In this document: piece after piece, positions 22,355 through 33,312 of the stretch
How the letters are laid out: the number at the start of each line of letters is the position of its first letter
How positions within the stretch are numbered: the stretch's first letter is position 1
NCBI GenBank assembly: GCA_027922465.2
Contig: BQMF02000141.1
Location: 620,001 to 684,000, forward strand
Origin: Turritopsis dohrnii
Lineage: Eukaryota; Cnidaria; Hydrozoa; Anthoathecata; Oceaniidae
Direction of reading: 5' to 3'
DNA length: 64,000 bases
Program-made: the position numbers and the translations under genes
Notes under the pieces: model-generated
What the model was told of the DNA's origin: nothing
What the model saw: only the letters and a program-made list of their open reading frames with translations
Databases searched by the model: none

Positions 22355-22837
22355 ATCCAGATGCTGAAACAGAACCATAACAATCCCTAACAGAAGAAGT
22401 AATCAAAACATTAATAATAACAAAACAAGATATAAATGATTTCATTTTCTTCTGTTGATGGAAAAAAATTATTAGAAATTTCAAGCATTTAATTTCTTTT
22501 ACAGAAAATCAAAAACATATTGAACAAATTGATCAAACATATGGATCAAACAATAACTCTCAAACTTTTTTCAAGTTTTCAATGGAAACAAATCCTGAAA
22601 AAGTGTTTTAATTCACACAACAATTATGATGATGAATGCTATAAGATCAAAATTTGTAAGCAAAGTTGTTTGGGGACTCATAACAGTTTCAAAATCCTAG
22701 AATTGTATCTTGAAACGCATTTATATAAATAGAAAATCACATTCAAATGAATTATCATGATTTTGACGATTTTAAATTGTCCAGGGTTTTCAAACAAATT
22801 TCAAACAATCTTTCATTGAAACTTCAAACGTTGTAAA

Positions 22838-23480
22838 GGCTGAAATACATGATAAGTTTAATTGGACCAATAAGTTGCATATAAAAACTTATAAGTTTAA
22901 ATGTAGATTGGCTGCTGTTTACACGATCAGTTTAAACTGATCTGTTGAAAGGAAAAACTGCTCTTTTCGCAATGGATATCAATGAGCATAGACGCATTTC
23001 AGTGGCTTTAGTAGCTATAGCAGCAACGCATAACTTTGATGAAAATAATAGGGCAAAAAAATAAGTTACTTGGATGAAGCCCTGATTTTTAAAAAGAAAG
23101 AAATATGGTGCTTTTAATGCACTTCTAAGCCAATTTCGAATGGAAGATCCTACAGAATAGACATCGGAGCTTTTTTCCATTCTTCAATGAATTTTTCTAT
23201 TTTTTCTTCCTTTTCTGCTTTGCTAGCCATTTTCAAAAAATATGCTTTCACCACTATACTCAAGTCTCTCAACGCATGTTTCACAAACACAGGGCTGGTA
23301 AACAACATCACAGTAGAGCTTTTGTTAATTAAGTTCAAATTCAATAGAAAAAAACTTGTTGGCTAAAGTTGAACATGTCCAACTTTTTGAAAAACTTATA
23401 AAACTGGAAAGAATTGTATGTCTTTGCTGTTTACACGATCGGTTTTTTTATGTTACAACTAAACTTGTCGACTGTTGTTA
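22838..23480 (+). mobile_element. PIF/Harbinger-type derivative with transposase N terminus (copy 2)
   Basis: The left end ggctgaaatacatgataag matches the ends of copy 1 at 12287-12870. On the plus strand from 22973 a reading frame starts with Met, runs through an alanine-rich segment, and after one stop continues as a patch ending NALLSQFRMEDPTE. That pattern (aromatic/basic residues, then GAF..L..QFRMEDP) is the N-terminal signature of PIF/Harbinger (HARBI1-type) transposases. Stops break the frame, and no DDE core is present, so the copy is an internal-deletion derivative. The right end near 23447-23480 (ctaaacttgtcg) is degenerate. Confidence 0.7.
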
Positions 23481-25830
23481 TATAGAAATATTTATTTGAG
23501 TTTGGTGGTACTCATTGACTTACTTATTTGGAGATTACATTGTTTGAAACAACTTTCTTCAAAATGAGTGGAACAGATGTAAAATCCTTTGGTATAAAGC
23601 CATGAAACTAATATTGTAAGTCTATTAATCCCTTTATATGTTTGTTGTTTTCAGATGGAACGTTATTATTTGGAAAGTTAATTGAGCGATTTGATTTGTG
23701 AGAAAAACAAGATAAAACTTCCACAAATATATATAAAGAAAGATGTAATATTATAATATTTCGAATATATCTGTGTCACTAAAAACTTGTTTTCAAATCT
23801 CCTACACGCTTTTCTATAAGAACCAGTAAAATCTGACGTGAAGCTGGCTATTCTTATTTTTTGAACCTTTTTCAGCTTGAATTGTTCTTATTTCGTTCTT
23901 AGCTTTAAGAACACAGTTGCACATTTCAGCCTCAATTTGTTCTTTTATGGAACTTCCAGTAAAATAAAATAATCTTTTAAAAACAACTGGTTAAAATCAT
24001 GGTTGCTGTTCGGTGTAATGACCTGATATGAGTATGCAGGTGAAAAAAAACCTTCTAAACCATTTACCAGTGAGAGAATTCACATCATGAGTTGTTCTTG
24101 TCATGAATTGTTCTTATTTTATCAGAAAATTCAGGCTAAGCCTGTTCTTAACTTTTGAAACATTGATTTGAGTCTCAGGTTGTTCTTATTTTGTTCTTTT
24201 GTTTTTTGTCAAATGCAAGGCTTGTGTTCTTATAAAAAAGCGTGCATATTGATCAGAAGTTGTCAGAATTTATCATCCCTCTAAACGCAAAATTTTTGAG
24301 ATTTTGTTCAATTCTACTGTGCACACAAATGACATGAAAAACTTAAATACTTACTTATCCTTTTATTTTGTATAAAACCTTTTAGGTGTCCCTTGTTGTG
24401 TTATCTTTGTCATGCATATCATGCGTAGTGTCGAGATTGAGCTTTTTCCACTGCGTTCTTGCCATTCTCGGCCATGCTGTTTATTATGATCTGATTAAGT
24501 ACACCCAGATCGAAGTTATCGTTATATCATAATGTCTACCAATTAACTGAAAATAGGTCATATTACGGTTGCTATATAACCTTTTGTAAACAAAGTACTC
24601 AGGATTTTCTTCGATCTCTCAAGCACGTCGGAACTCTTTTCTTTCAAGCTGTCACGCACACTTCAACTTATCAAATGACTGGCTTCGAATAAACAAAGAA
24701 AGACTGTTGCATGACTAAAACACTTTAAAAGTTGAACGGAATTCTGACTTTCAACGTGTCAGAAAGCAACTGGCAACATCACTAATCCTTTTCAAACTGA
24801 TGGTCTTACGGGATGATCACATGTGGGCTAGGCAGGTACTGGCTCGGTTATGCGGGTTGATAAATTTTTACGATCACATGGAAAAGCATCAGCCCGCTTA
24901 CGATTGAAAGTCATCACATGAGAAGTTCGTCAGCCCGCTTTACCGTGTTAAATAAACCGAGATCCCGGCTGGCTCGTTTCTCATGTGTGTGATCACAAAC
25001 ACAAAATCTCCGAGCTTGCGAAAAAATAAGTTTGGAAAATTTGCGAAAATAAAAACAGTTACACAATTTTTTATCCACTGTGTTTCGCACGTTTGAATAA
25101 ACTTTACGTAAGCAATTAATTTAGATGTCACATAACGGCATAAAAGATTTTGCACCTTTAAACAATAAAGACACGGCTTTTGTCTTTAACTTTTAACTTT
25201 TCACTTTTGTCGTTAAGGAATTATTGGTTGTTAAAAAATTAATGAGTTCTTCCAAACTCATTTTTTGATTTGCTCTTCTTCTACTTTTCCATTTCCTACA
25301 AAAATTACATCACGATCACGAAAGACCAAAAAATAAGGATTCCATCGATATAAAATTTATAAAAATTAATTGGATATTTTCTTTAAAAAAGCGATGAAAC
25401 TTTTTGAAGCTAAAGTTTTGAAACACACTGTATAGATCGAGATGAGTATTGGAATCGGCGTTTTTCATGTAATCTACTGCAATTCCATCATCAACTGACT
25501 TGATTGTAAAAGGGTGATGGTCGTCCGTGTATCGAAACGTCCATTTGTTTATTTGTGTAAATCAATTTAAGATATTGACAAAAAATTGATTTTTGAATTA
25601 TATAGTAAAAATATTTACTATCATCTCCTGTAGGTTCTTCAAGAGCATCAGAAAATAGACACACAACTTGTAAAATTTAATTTTTCGTGCAACTATTAAA
25701 TGTGAAAAAATTTATCGGATATGCCTAAATAATTGATGAGAGGTCTGGACACGTGCTTCGCTAATGAATGGGAAGACGGGGGTAGCTCTACAATTTATAA
25801 AAATTTCAGACAAAGATAACAACATGGCTC
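23481..25830. other. 2.3-kb gene-poor stretch with a small repeat cluster
   Basis: No gene supported. At 24814-24995 three related units share (g/c)atcacatg...cagcccgctt, with partly inverted ends (gatcacatg near 24814, catgtgtgtgatcac near 24983), suggesting a degraded fold-back element. The rest is AT-rich unique sequence. Frequent gttctta/tttcgttctt patches between 23880 and 24240 look like low-grade internal repetition. Confidence 0.45.
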
Positions 25831-26260
25831 ATGGCTCTTTCTTCGCAAAAGTATAAAATTGAAGAGCTTGTAAGTGAGGGTAAAAGCTACCAGGAAATTT
25901 CTAAGTACTTTAAAGAACTTTATCCGTACGAAGGAGGGCTGTCTGAAAGATCGGTTCGACGTTTTTGCTCAGAAAATTATATCAATAAACGATCTGTGCT
26001 CGATGAAAGTTACGTGGATTCTGCAGTTTCTACAAGTTTCCTTTAGAATTTTTTTTTTTTCAAAGGTTGGTTCTTACGGCCAAAAAATGATGACGGTTTA
26101 CTGAGAAGCAAAGGTGTATCTGCTGTTGAGGAGTGTCGAGTTGGCCGGTCACTGAATAAGTTGCACCCAGAATCCCACAAAAAAAGGATGGAAACCGCAG
26201 GGCGTTCACTGAATCCTAAATGTTGCAAAGCTGACTATTTTGAACATAAAGTGCTTAGAA
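25831..26260 (+). pseudogene. broken helix-turn-helix/integrase-like transposable-element ORF
   Basis: The ORF at 25831-26046 (71 codons) reads like a helix-turn-helix (EELVSEGKSYQEIS, then LSERSVRRFCSENY). About 60 bases later, in another frame, sequence continues with LLRSKGVSAVEECRVGRSLN and RSLNPKCCKADYFEHK, up to about 26250. Together this resembles the N-terminal part of integrase-core transposable-element proteins of invertebrates that carry an RSVRRFC motif followed by a YFGHK-like motif. The family match is recalled and not searched. Frameshifts and the absence of the catalytic core make it a remnant. Confidence 0.5.
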
Positions 26261-26449
26261 TGAGAACCACCCATCCCCCTAGCATGACTGAATACTACCT
26301 ATTTGTATGTTTACAACTTTGACAACCATCAAAAAGACCTTCATGCAACTTATGTCATTACACCAGACATTAAATACATCCATACACAAGGATGTATTTA
26401 AAATTAACATCGTGTAGCTACAGTCAAAATTCGCTTAGGATAAAAACAA

Positions 26450-28573
26450 ATGAAGAATTCAATGCTTTTACTATGGTTTCTAGTGATTGTAGTTTGTGAA
26501 GTGAAATGCCAAAACAAAATGGCGAAGGTCAATCGATCAAAAATAGACACATATGAAGGCTTGCCGTGTGATCAGAATAACGAAATAATAGATGGGAAAT
26601 CATGTAGATGCGGAAACGGATTTGGAACATTTTACTTGAATAGGAATATAGCAAAGAAATGTCACAGTGGCTCAGTTATGTTGAAAGAAACAGGTATGCA
26701 CCTATCCATGACCCAACATCTACAACCTCGTTTTCAACCAAAGAGAGTACGTCTGAGTACGTTTTATACACATATGCATTGCATAACTTTTTCCGTTATT
26801 TCTTTTTACCGTTACGTTTTAAGTAAAAATATTTCGTGAATTCATGTAGAGCAATAAATTTTCTTTCCAACGGTGTATAAAATGACATATTTACATTTAT
26901 AACAACCAAGAAATTAATCTGTGAAAACGATAAAAAATACGGACTTTTGTTTGCAACTTTGAGCTCCAACTCCCAAAGAAAAAGGTTTTTAAACATGTTT
27001 TTTCGGTTGTGCCAATTCCTCAGAATCACAGGAAACAAAGTATGTCTGCGAATCACAATTAATGGTTTTGTTCAGGAGAAAAATAGTTTTGTTTTTTCCA
27101 TACTTTTGCGCTATTGGATAGTTGAAAACACTCACGGATTTTGAGTCAATCAGAAATTTTCTCTCCAATCGCGGGCACACTTTTCGTTAACAGGCTTTCA
27201 TCTACCACCGTGCAAATTTTTAAAGGAAATGAGCCACTTGCTTGGAAGATGGAGCTCATAGAAGGTAGAACACTAATAATTAACTTACTTACTTATTTAT
27301 TTAATGAAACGCCTTTTGAGTATCTCACAGACTTTCTTTGTCGTAATTTGTAGTACGGTGTTAGAGACTCAAACATAAACTTTAATAGTTTTTTGCAAAA
27401 CTGGTTACCATGGAAAACATATCCACCATATAGTGAAATTATTAATTTCCCTTGGTAGGTAGACAATTCGAATAACACGCAAGGGCTATTGATTCGTGTA
27501 CGTTTCACGAGAGCAACATCCTCGATGCTGCCTTTTAAAACCACAGGAATCAATGTTGGAGAAGGTGTGACGTCAATGGAGGTTACGGTTGATCCACAAC
27601 AAGCAGTAAAACAATGAAGGAAATGGAAAATTGATCTTCAGAATAACTTCAACATGGATGATTTGGTTATCACCTTCCAGGAAAAATGTCGATTAGCATT
27701 CAATATTATTTTTTGATCCGTTGAATCTTACTGCAATATTTCCAAAATGGAAACCAACACAAACAACAACAACTATAAACGTAAGTGTTATTTCCTGTAA
27801 AAATATCGATGGAAATATCACATGGCTTAGCTAGGTTCAATCATATAAAGTTACTTTTTGCAAGCAGCAGTCTTTTATGTACCATTTTTAAAACTCCGAG
27901 TTCTAACCATCTCAAACTGATAACTCAGTACATATGTCATTGTTGTTGCTTTATGAAATCCAGGCAATCTATTTAGTCAAACGTAACGAATGTTTCTATC
28001 TATTTAGTTCCAAACCACCAGAAAACATATTACTACAAACATGTCTAGTCGATCTGATTCTTCTGCAAAAACAGTTAATATTGTATTTGATGTAATTGTT
28101 GTCATCATCTTACTCATTTTCAAATCCATCATAATGAAACTTAGGTGAGTAGAAAACACGACACAATTGATGATGTAGTTACCTAAACAAAATGCTATAA
28201 CTGGAGTGAAAGGGTCGTATCATTCTTATAAATACGCATATTAAAAAAGCAACAAAGTATTTTATTTCTAAGACCTTTAGACCTCAAACCAAAGATCATC
28301 AACCAAAGGTCATCGCAAAGAGAACATAAACTTACAATTCTTTTCTTTTGCTTCCACGATTCTTGTCTCAAACTTTCTTCTTACAAAAACTACCAAATTT
28401 TTAGAAAATCGACGAAAAACCGAAAAGAAGAAAACGAAGATACAAGAAACATCAAAAGCGAATCTTATCAAAATGTTTCAGATTATCAAGACTTGGGTGA
28501 CGTGAAGCAAGATACCTACCAATGTTCATATCAGAAAATTTATGAAAACATGCCAACAACAAGTAAGATATGA
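26450..28573 (+). CDS. unrecognised type I membrane protein with tyrosine-motif tail
   Basis: Six exons: 26450-26693, 27154-27264, 27463-27605, 27697-27780, 28008-28144, 28405-28573; phases agree and give 295 residues. A signal peptide (MKNSMLLLWFLVIVVCEVKC) opens the protein. A short cysteine patch (LPCDQ..KSCRCGNGF) and a beta-rich ectodomain of about 130 residues follow, then a Thr-rich stalk. A single transmembrane helix (NIVFDVIVVIILLIF) lies in exon 5, and the Lys/Arg stop-transfer comes next. The roughly 55-residue cytoplasmic tail holds six tyrosines, including YQNV, YQDL and YENM. YxxM is a known SH2 (PI3-kinase p85) docking pattern. The family is not recognised; receptor or co-receptor function is inferred from architecture only. 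The last codons overlap a good donor (acaagtaaga), so a further exon is possible. AATAAA at 28806 may end the transcript. Confidence 0.66.
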
Positions 28574-29052
28574 AACTGATGGGAATATAGTAAAGGGCAT
28601 CTTTCATTTGTGAAGTCCCAATGGAAGGTGTAATATGTTGGATTTTTGCAATATGGCAACCGATTCTGAGTTGTTTCAATAACACTTAACGTACTTTTTA
28701 AAGATAATATCTAAGGTCGAGAGAAAAGAGCAAGTCAGCAGTTTTCTTGTGAGATCATCTCCACGAGAGAGCCAATCATTTTTTTACTTTGTTTGAACGC
28801 ATTGTTAATAATAAACAGCTGTTTGTTCCCAGACCATTTCTGAATTGTTTTATTTCTACTGACATCAGCATAATGCAACCCTAAGCTCTACATATAATAG
28901 TTTATTATCTTTAATTGAATGTTATTCTGCATGATTTTTGAGAGTTTTATCAAGGTGTTTATTCACTGCACGATGTATTAGTAGATTTACCTAAATATTA
29001 TGTAACTATATATTTGACTTTATTATGCCAAACTGCCGTCGCCGTCTATATG
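28574..29052. other. 3' UTR and spacer
   Basis: Probable 3' UTR of the membrane-protein gene to the AATAAA near 28806, then AT-rich spacer up to the SINE. Nothing else seen. Confidence 0.45.
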
Positions 29053-29368
29053 TGGCGCCGTAGTTTAGTGGTTATCACTCTCGTATTTCGTGCGGGAGAT
29101 CGGGGTTCAATTCCCCTTATCGGCGATTCACCATGCACGAGTGAATGTACAGTAACGCCATGTCATGTGAAGGAAATTGGGTAGATGATACATCAGGTGT
29201 TGCAGGAGGTCATCCAGAAGAGCACAGGCCCTTGATTGGGTTTGTGTCACTCATGAGAGTGTCACATACTTCGGAGCCTCCAATCTTAGCCGTGGCCTCT
29301 CCTGGAAAGCAGATGTAATAGCAACTGAGTGAGGCTAGCCACGTAAAACAATACCAAAAAATAAATTT
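29053..29368 (+). mobile_element. tRNA-derived SINE, copy 1
   Basis: The first 75 bases imitate a tRNA, with an A box (tagtttagtgg, 29061-29071) and a B box (GGTTCAATTCC, 29104-29114). The anticodon loop position reads ttc, so the head is Glu-tRNA-like, though the acceptor stem is imperfect. A tRNA-unrelated body of about 230 bases follows, ending in an A-rich tail (ccaaaaaataaat). Copy 2 at 46553 shares the whole body, which shows that this is a dispersed SINE and not a functional tRNA gene. This copy lacks about 13 bases present in copy 2 near position 90. Confidence 0.88.
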
Positions 29369-29904
29369 ATATAAGAAAACAAGAAACTGCGTATGATATT
29401 GAAGAAACTTGTCCTGTTAGCAGCAGCGCCATTTCACACGCCGCAATCGCAATAAGAGCATCAGATGTCTATGGGTGTGAATGGGAGGGTGAACCACCCT
29501 CCCCATGCGCCCTCCTTTCCTTTCTCATTTTGTTCCTTTCCCATGCAAGATTTTTCAGCTACACACAGGTGTTGTTGAAAATATGAAGAATCTAGAATGA
29601 ATTGGATTTGGTTGTCAACAGTAAAGATTATCTGATGAAATACAAGAGAGAAAAAAACTATAGGAAGATCAATCTTTATATCCAAATGTTTATAAAATAC
29701 TTGCCCAATACATCTGTGTTAAACGGGTGTTTTTGAACAAGGATTTATTTCCAGCATATCCAAGAGTACATTCGACTCTTCACATAAAAAAGTATATACG
29801 TAATAGAATGTTATTATAACAATTTGCCTCGCAAAATGTCTGATGTCATTGATTGTTGTTTTGGTTGTGAATTTTGTGAACTTGTGATAATAATCCTAAC
29901 AGTT
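29369..29904. other. spacer without supported gene
   Basis: No gene or repeat supported. The minus-strand ORF at 29461-29685 has no recognisable motif. Confidence 0.4.
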
Positions 29905-29908
29905 ACAA

Positions 29909-30020
29909 AAAGCTTTTGGAGTATATTCGTCTGACAAAAGCTTTTGGAGTATATTCATCTGACAAAAGCTTTTGGAGTATATTCATCTGACAAAAGCTTT
30001 TGGAGTATATTCGTCTGACA
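29909..30020. repeat. 28-bp tandem repeat, four copies
   Basis: The unit caaaagcttttggagtatat + tc(a/g)tctga is repeated four times with only a/g changes. Each unit contains the 10-bp palindrome aaaagctttt. The last unit continues into caaatc, and its end (attcgtctgacaaatc, about 30008) has an exact inverted partner, gatttgtcagacgaat, at about 30151-30166. Confidence 0.9.
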
Positions 30021-30166
30021 AATCCTTACCATTACATTAAAATTGTGAAAACACTTTTAAATGTATTTGAACAAATGAGGCAAAGCTCAAACCTTACCCG
30101 CACTCACCACAGAAACATTTGACAAAATTTATGTCGTATCTGATAGTAACGATTTGTCAGACGAAT

Positions 30167-31169
30167 ATTGCTTGAGTACCAATTTTAAAACGTGGCATCA
30201 AAGCAGAAACAGAATGAAAACACGGAATAATTCTTGTGGAAAGAAGAAGTTTGTTTTTTGGACGTTTTTTCTCCTTTGTTCGAGATAGAGATTCAAGAAA
30301 TAAGAGCCAAATTAAATCTACAGTTTTTCTAAAGTTTTTTTTATCTATATATTAATAGCCGATTCTCCGTCTGTCTGTTTGTTTGTTTGTTCGTTTGTAA
30401 GTCACGCAAAATGGTAGATTGAGTTGTGAGCGAAATTATTTCTTTTTTGTGTGCGACGTGATTTTGAAGCAAATTGCAACCCCAATCGAACGTGACTTTT
30501 TTTGGCTGATGAACTAATAGGAACAAGATTCGCAAAAATGCGACTATATATTTCCCCAAAGCTGCAAACATTTTACCAATTATTGTGTGTACATTGATAA
30601 CCATGAGAAAAATGTATCGTTAAATAATTACAGTATAACTACCATCGACCTGATACTCAGGTTGAATTTAATGCCACAAAAAAACTTACTTTGAAGTTAT
30701 TATGAAATGAAATTGTTCACGGTCAAATGATAAGGTTTCTCTTTTTTGCTGAGGAGTTAAAAAGTGACTGAGAAGTTACTATGGACACGTAGCTAAAAAT
30801 TAGAAGACCTAAATGCGACTAATATTTTCCCTTAAACAACTGCATATCAAAAAACTCATCAATGTGTAAGACAATTTCATCTTAATATAAGATGTATGAT
30901 CTTTACTGTTGCAGAAGCTTGACAAGTTTCCTATTTGTAACTCAAATAAAACTTTTATAAAATCATACAATCAAATTTGTATACAGGTTTTCTGTACAAA
31001 AGAAGAAAAGAAAATTGTTAAACCTAATTTTGATACCACAGTTTACTTTCGGGTAGACATATAAGCAAAAAACTATCAAAAGTAATCAAAATCTCTGCTA
31101 ACAAATATTACGTGTATATAACATTTCAAATTAGGACAGAATAGTTATTTTTTAAAAAAAAAGATGGCC
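30167..31169. other. spacer with a short tg(tt)-rich patch
   Basis: No gene. A (tctg/tttg)n-rich patch at 30367-30398 is preceded by tatatattaatagccg. Related text (cccaatcgaac..., aaccaatagg) reappears near 59210-59260, suggesting an unclassified dispersed repeat. Confidence 0.4.
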
Positions 31170-31172
31170 TTA

Positions 31173-31745
31173 GAGTGCGTTTACATGAGAGCCGTAGTGA
31201 CCTCAAACCAGTTTGAAATTTTTAGCTGTTTGAAATCGCCATTCTGTTTACATGAGAAATTTCGATACGGTCTTGGAGAGTTTTGTCGAGTAAAAATCGA
31301 AACAATAGATTTACTAGTTTCTAGCTCTCTATACGAGTGCGTTTTTACACGAGAGCTATACTGAACTCACACCGGTTTGAGATTTCAATACGGGTAGAAA
31401 TATTTTCTATGCACGATGGAATAAATTTAGCACATTCTATATTTTTATTTCATGTGTCAGTAAAATTTAATTAACATGCACATGCTTGTTAACACATTTT
31501 ATGATAAAACAATGAAATGTGAAAACTTTCACACCTTTCCAAGCTGTATCGAAATTTCAAACCTACTTCTTAAGTAGGTTTGAAATCATCCAGGTAAAAT
31601 TTCAGTACGGCCGTTATCATGTAAACATCGCTAAAGGTTTGACCAGGAACCGTAGTGAAATAATTACCCATATCGAAACTCGTAACGGGAGGATTGAAAT
31701 TTCAAACCGGTTTGAGTTCACTAAGGCTCTCATGTAAACGCACTC
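31173..31745. mobile_element. Tourist-like MITE with TTA target duplication
   Basis: A 573-bp element. Its left end, gagtgcgtttacatgagagc, and about 25 further bases are the near-exact reverse complement of its right end. It is flanked by TTA at 31170-31172 and 31746-31748, a TWA duplication typical of PIF/Harbinger MITEs. An internal diverged copy of the terminal sequence lies at about 31336-31390 (gagtgcgtttttacacgag), so the interior looks like a partial duplication of an end or a nested relative. The ORFs inside (31164-31364, 31519-31737) are consequences of the repeats and not genes. Confidence 0.88.
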
Positions 31746-31748
31746 TTA

Positions 31749-32546
31749 AAGTGGCAATTTATAAAACTAAATTCAAGTATTCAGAATAACAGAAATATTT
31801 ATTTTGTGTTTATTTTGTGGTAAAAATGACCTTCATATATAAATCCCAAATGGAAAAAAAAACTTTGGTAGTATATCCATAACCAAATCACTACATAGCT
31901 GAGAGTAGAAGTTCGTGCTCCGTCTTGATTTAAATTACAGACTGTCATTTGTGTTGTGTTTTGAATTACGTTCGTTGTTCGTACAGGAAAATTGACAGTA
32001 TATACATATATCAAATTTTGCAAAATAAAATATGATATACAGTATCAAAACAGTATACGTGATCATGGAATTCATCCATAGTAAACTATGTTTCCGTTGT
32101 TGGATTAAATGACTATAATACGTTTTAAAATATTATACGTAATAGGTTTTCTGTACTTCTTGTTGCATATACGACATCATGTTTTTACTAGCTATTTTTG
32201 TATGTACTTTTTGAAACTGGTTGAACTGGTCGTTCTCCCCACCACATGAAAAGGGTTTCCTTTGCTTTATGGCTGGTACATCGTGCTTCAGTTCAGTTGA
32301 GCTCTACATTATATCAGGATGTAAAATAAAAATAAATCTTCAGCCTGGCTATTGATAATGAATTTTCACCTTTGCACTGAAACCACAGCTTCAATGGTTT
32401 GCTGTTCGAAGCATACTAATTACCAATCATCATAACAATGTTATCAACAAAAACAAAACATCATTGCATTGATACATCATTTTTTTCTGGTTTTACACGT
32501 TCATTCAAAAGTTTTTACAAAGCTTTTTAAGACAACACTGAACTAA
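31749..32546. other. AT-rich spacer left of the BEL element
   Basis: No gene or repeat supported. Confidence 0.4.
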
Positions 32547-32551
32547 AACGA

Positions 32552-33283
32552 TGTTTCGGAGCACACACAAGAAATGATTTGATTTCGAGGCGTATATTTG
32601 TAATCTCGATGGATTCAAACTGAATGAAGAAAAATACAAAAGGAAATTAAATATATGATAAAAAGTACATGTGAGTATAATTGAAAAAGTTTAAGTTGAA
32701 AAAATCTAATTGAAAAAGTTTAGTTTGAAAAAATTTCTAAGTCTGAAAAAAGTTCAAAAAGTAAAAAATATTATAAGTCCAGATGCTTACCAGCTTGCCA
32801 GAATGTGAGTCTGAAAAGAGGGTGTGGCTCCAAAGTGTTGAAAGTTGAATTGAAAAAATTTTGATAGTTGAAAATTATTTGAGATGTGAGTTAGTTATCA
32901 AACTTGAAAATTTGAAAGTTGAGTTAAGAGGCCATCTTGAAATTTGATGTTGACTGCTCAAGATCAAGTTGACAACTGAATGACAAACCTAAGAGCTGGT
33001 ATTTAAAGGCCAAAAAAGCAAAGTGGACATGTAAATTGTAAATAGGGCCTTAAGCAAAGTTGACATACAAATATAAAAATAAATAGAGCCTTAGCATATA
33101 AACTTGAAAATACTGTCTAAATAGTAAATAGAGCCTTAATTGTGTGAGCTATGAATACAAAAAAGGGATTCTAGAGCGAAGTAGATATGACCCAAAATGT
33201 AAACAAACTGATAATAAGGGCCTGAACACACTGGAACAAAATTTTTAATATAAACACTAGAATTGAAGTTTGTTCAATTTACA
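32552..33283 (-). repeat. BEL/Pao 3' LTR (left on plus strand)
   Basis: Direct repeat of 39667-40398, 732 bp. On the minus strand it starts TGTAAATTG and ends CCGAAACA, the usual TG...CA form. It contains repeated short units such as gaaaaagttt and (a)aatagagcctta. Confidence 0.95.
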
Positions 33284-33312
33284 TTCCCCCAGCAGAAAAT
33301 TCAAAATTTTGT

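Noticed and set aside
29053..29130. Functional tRNA gene
   Set aside because: The tRNA-like head is followed by a body and A-rich tail that recur at 46553; the acceptor stem is imperfect. It is a SINE.
31164..31737. ORFs at 31164-31364 and 31519-31737
   Set aside because: They are read from the inverted-repeat sequence of the Tourist-like MITE.
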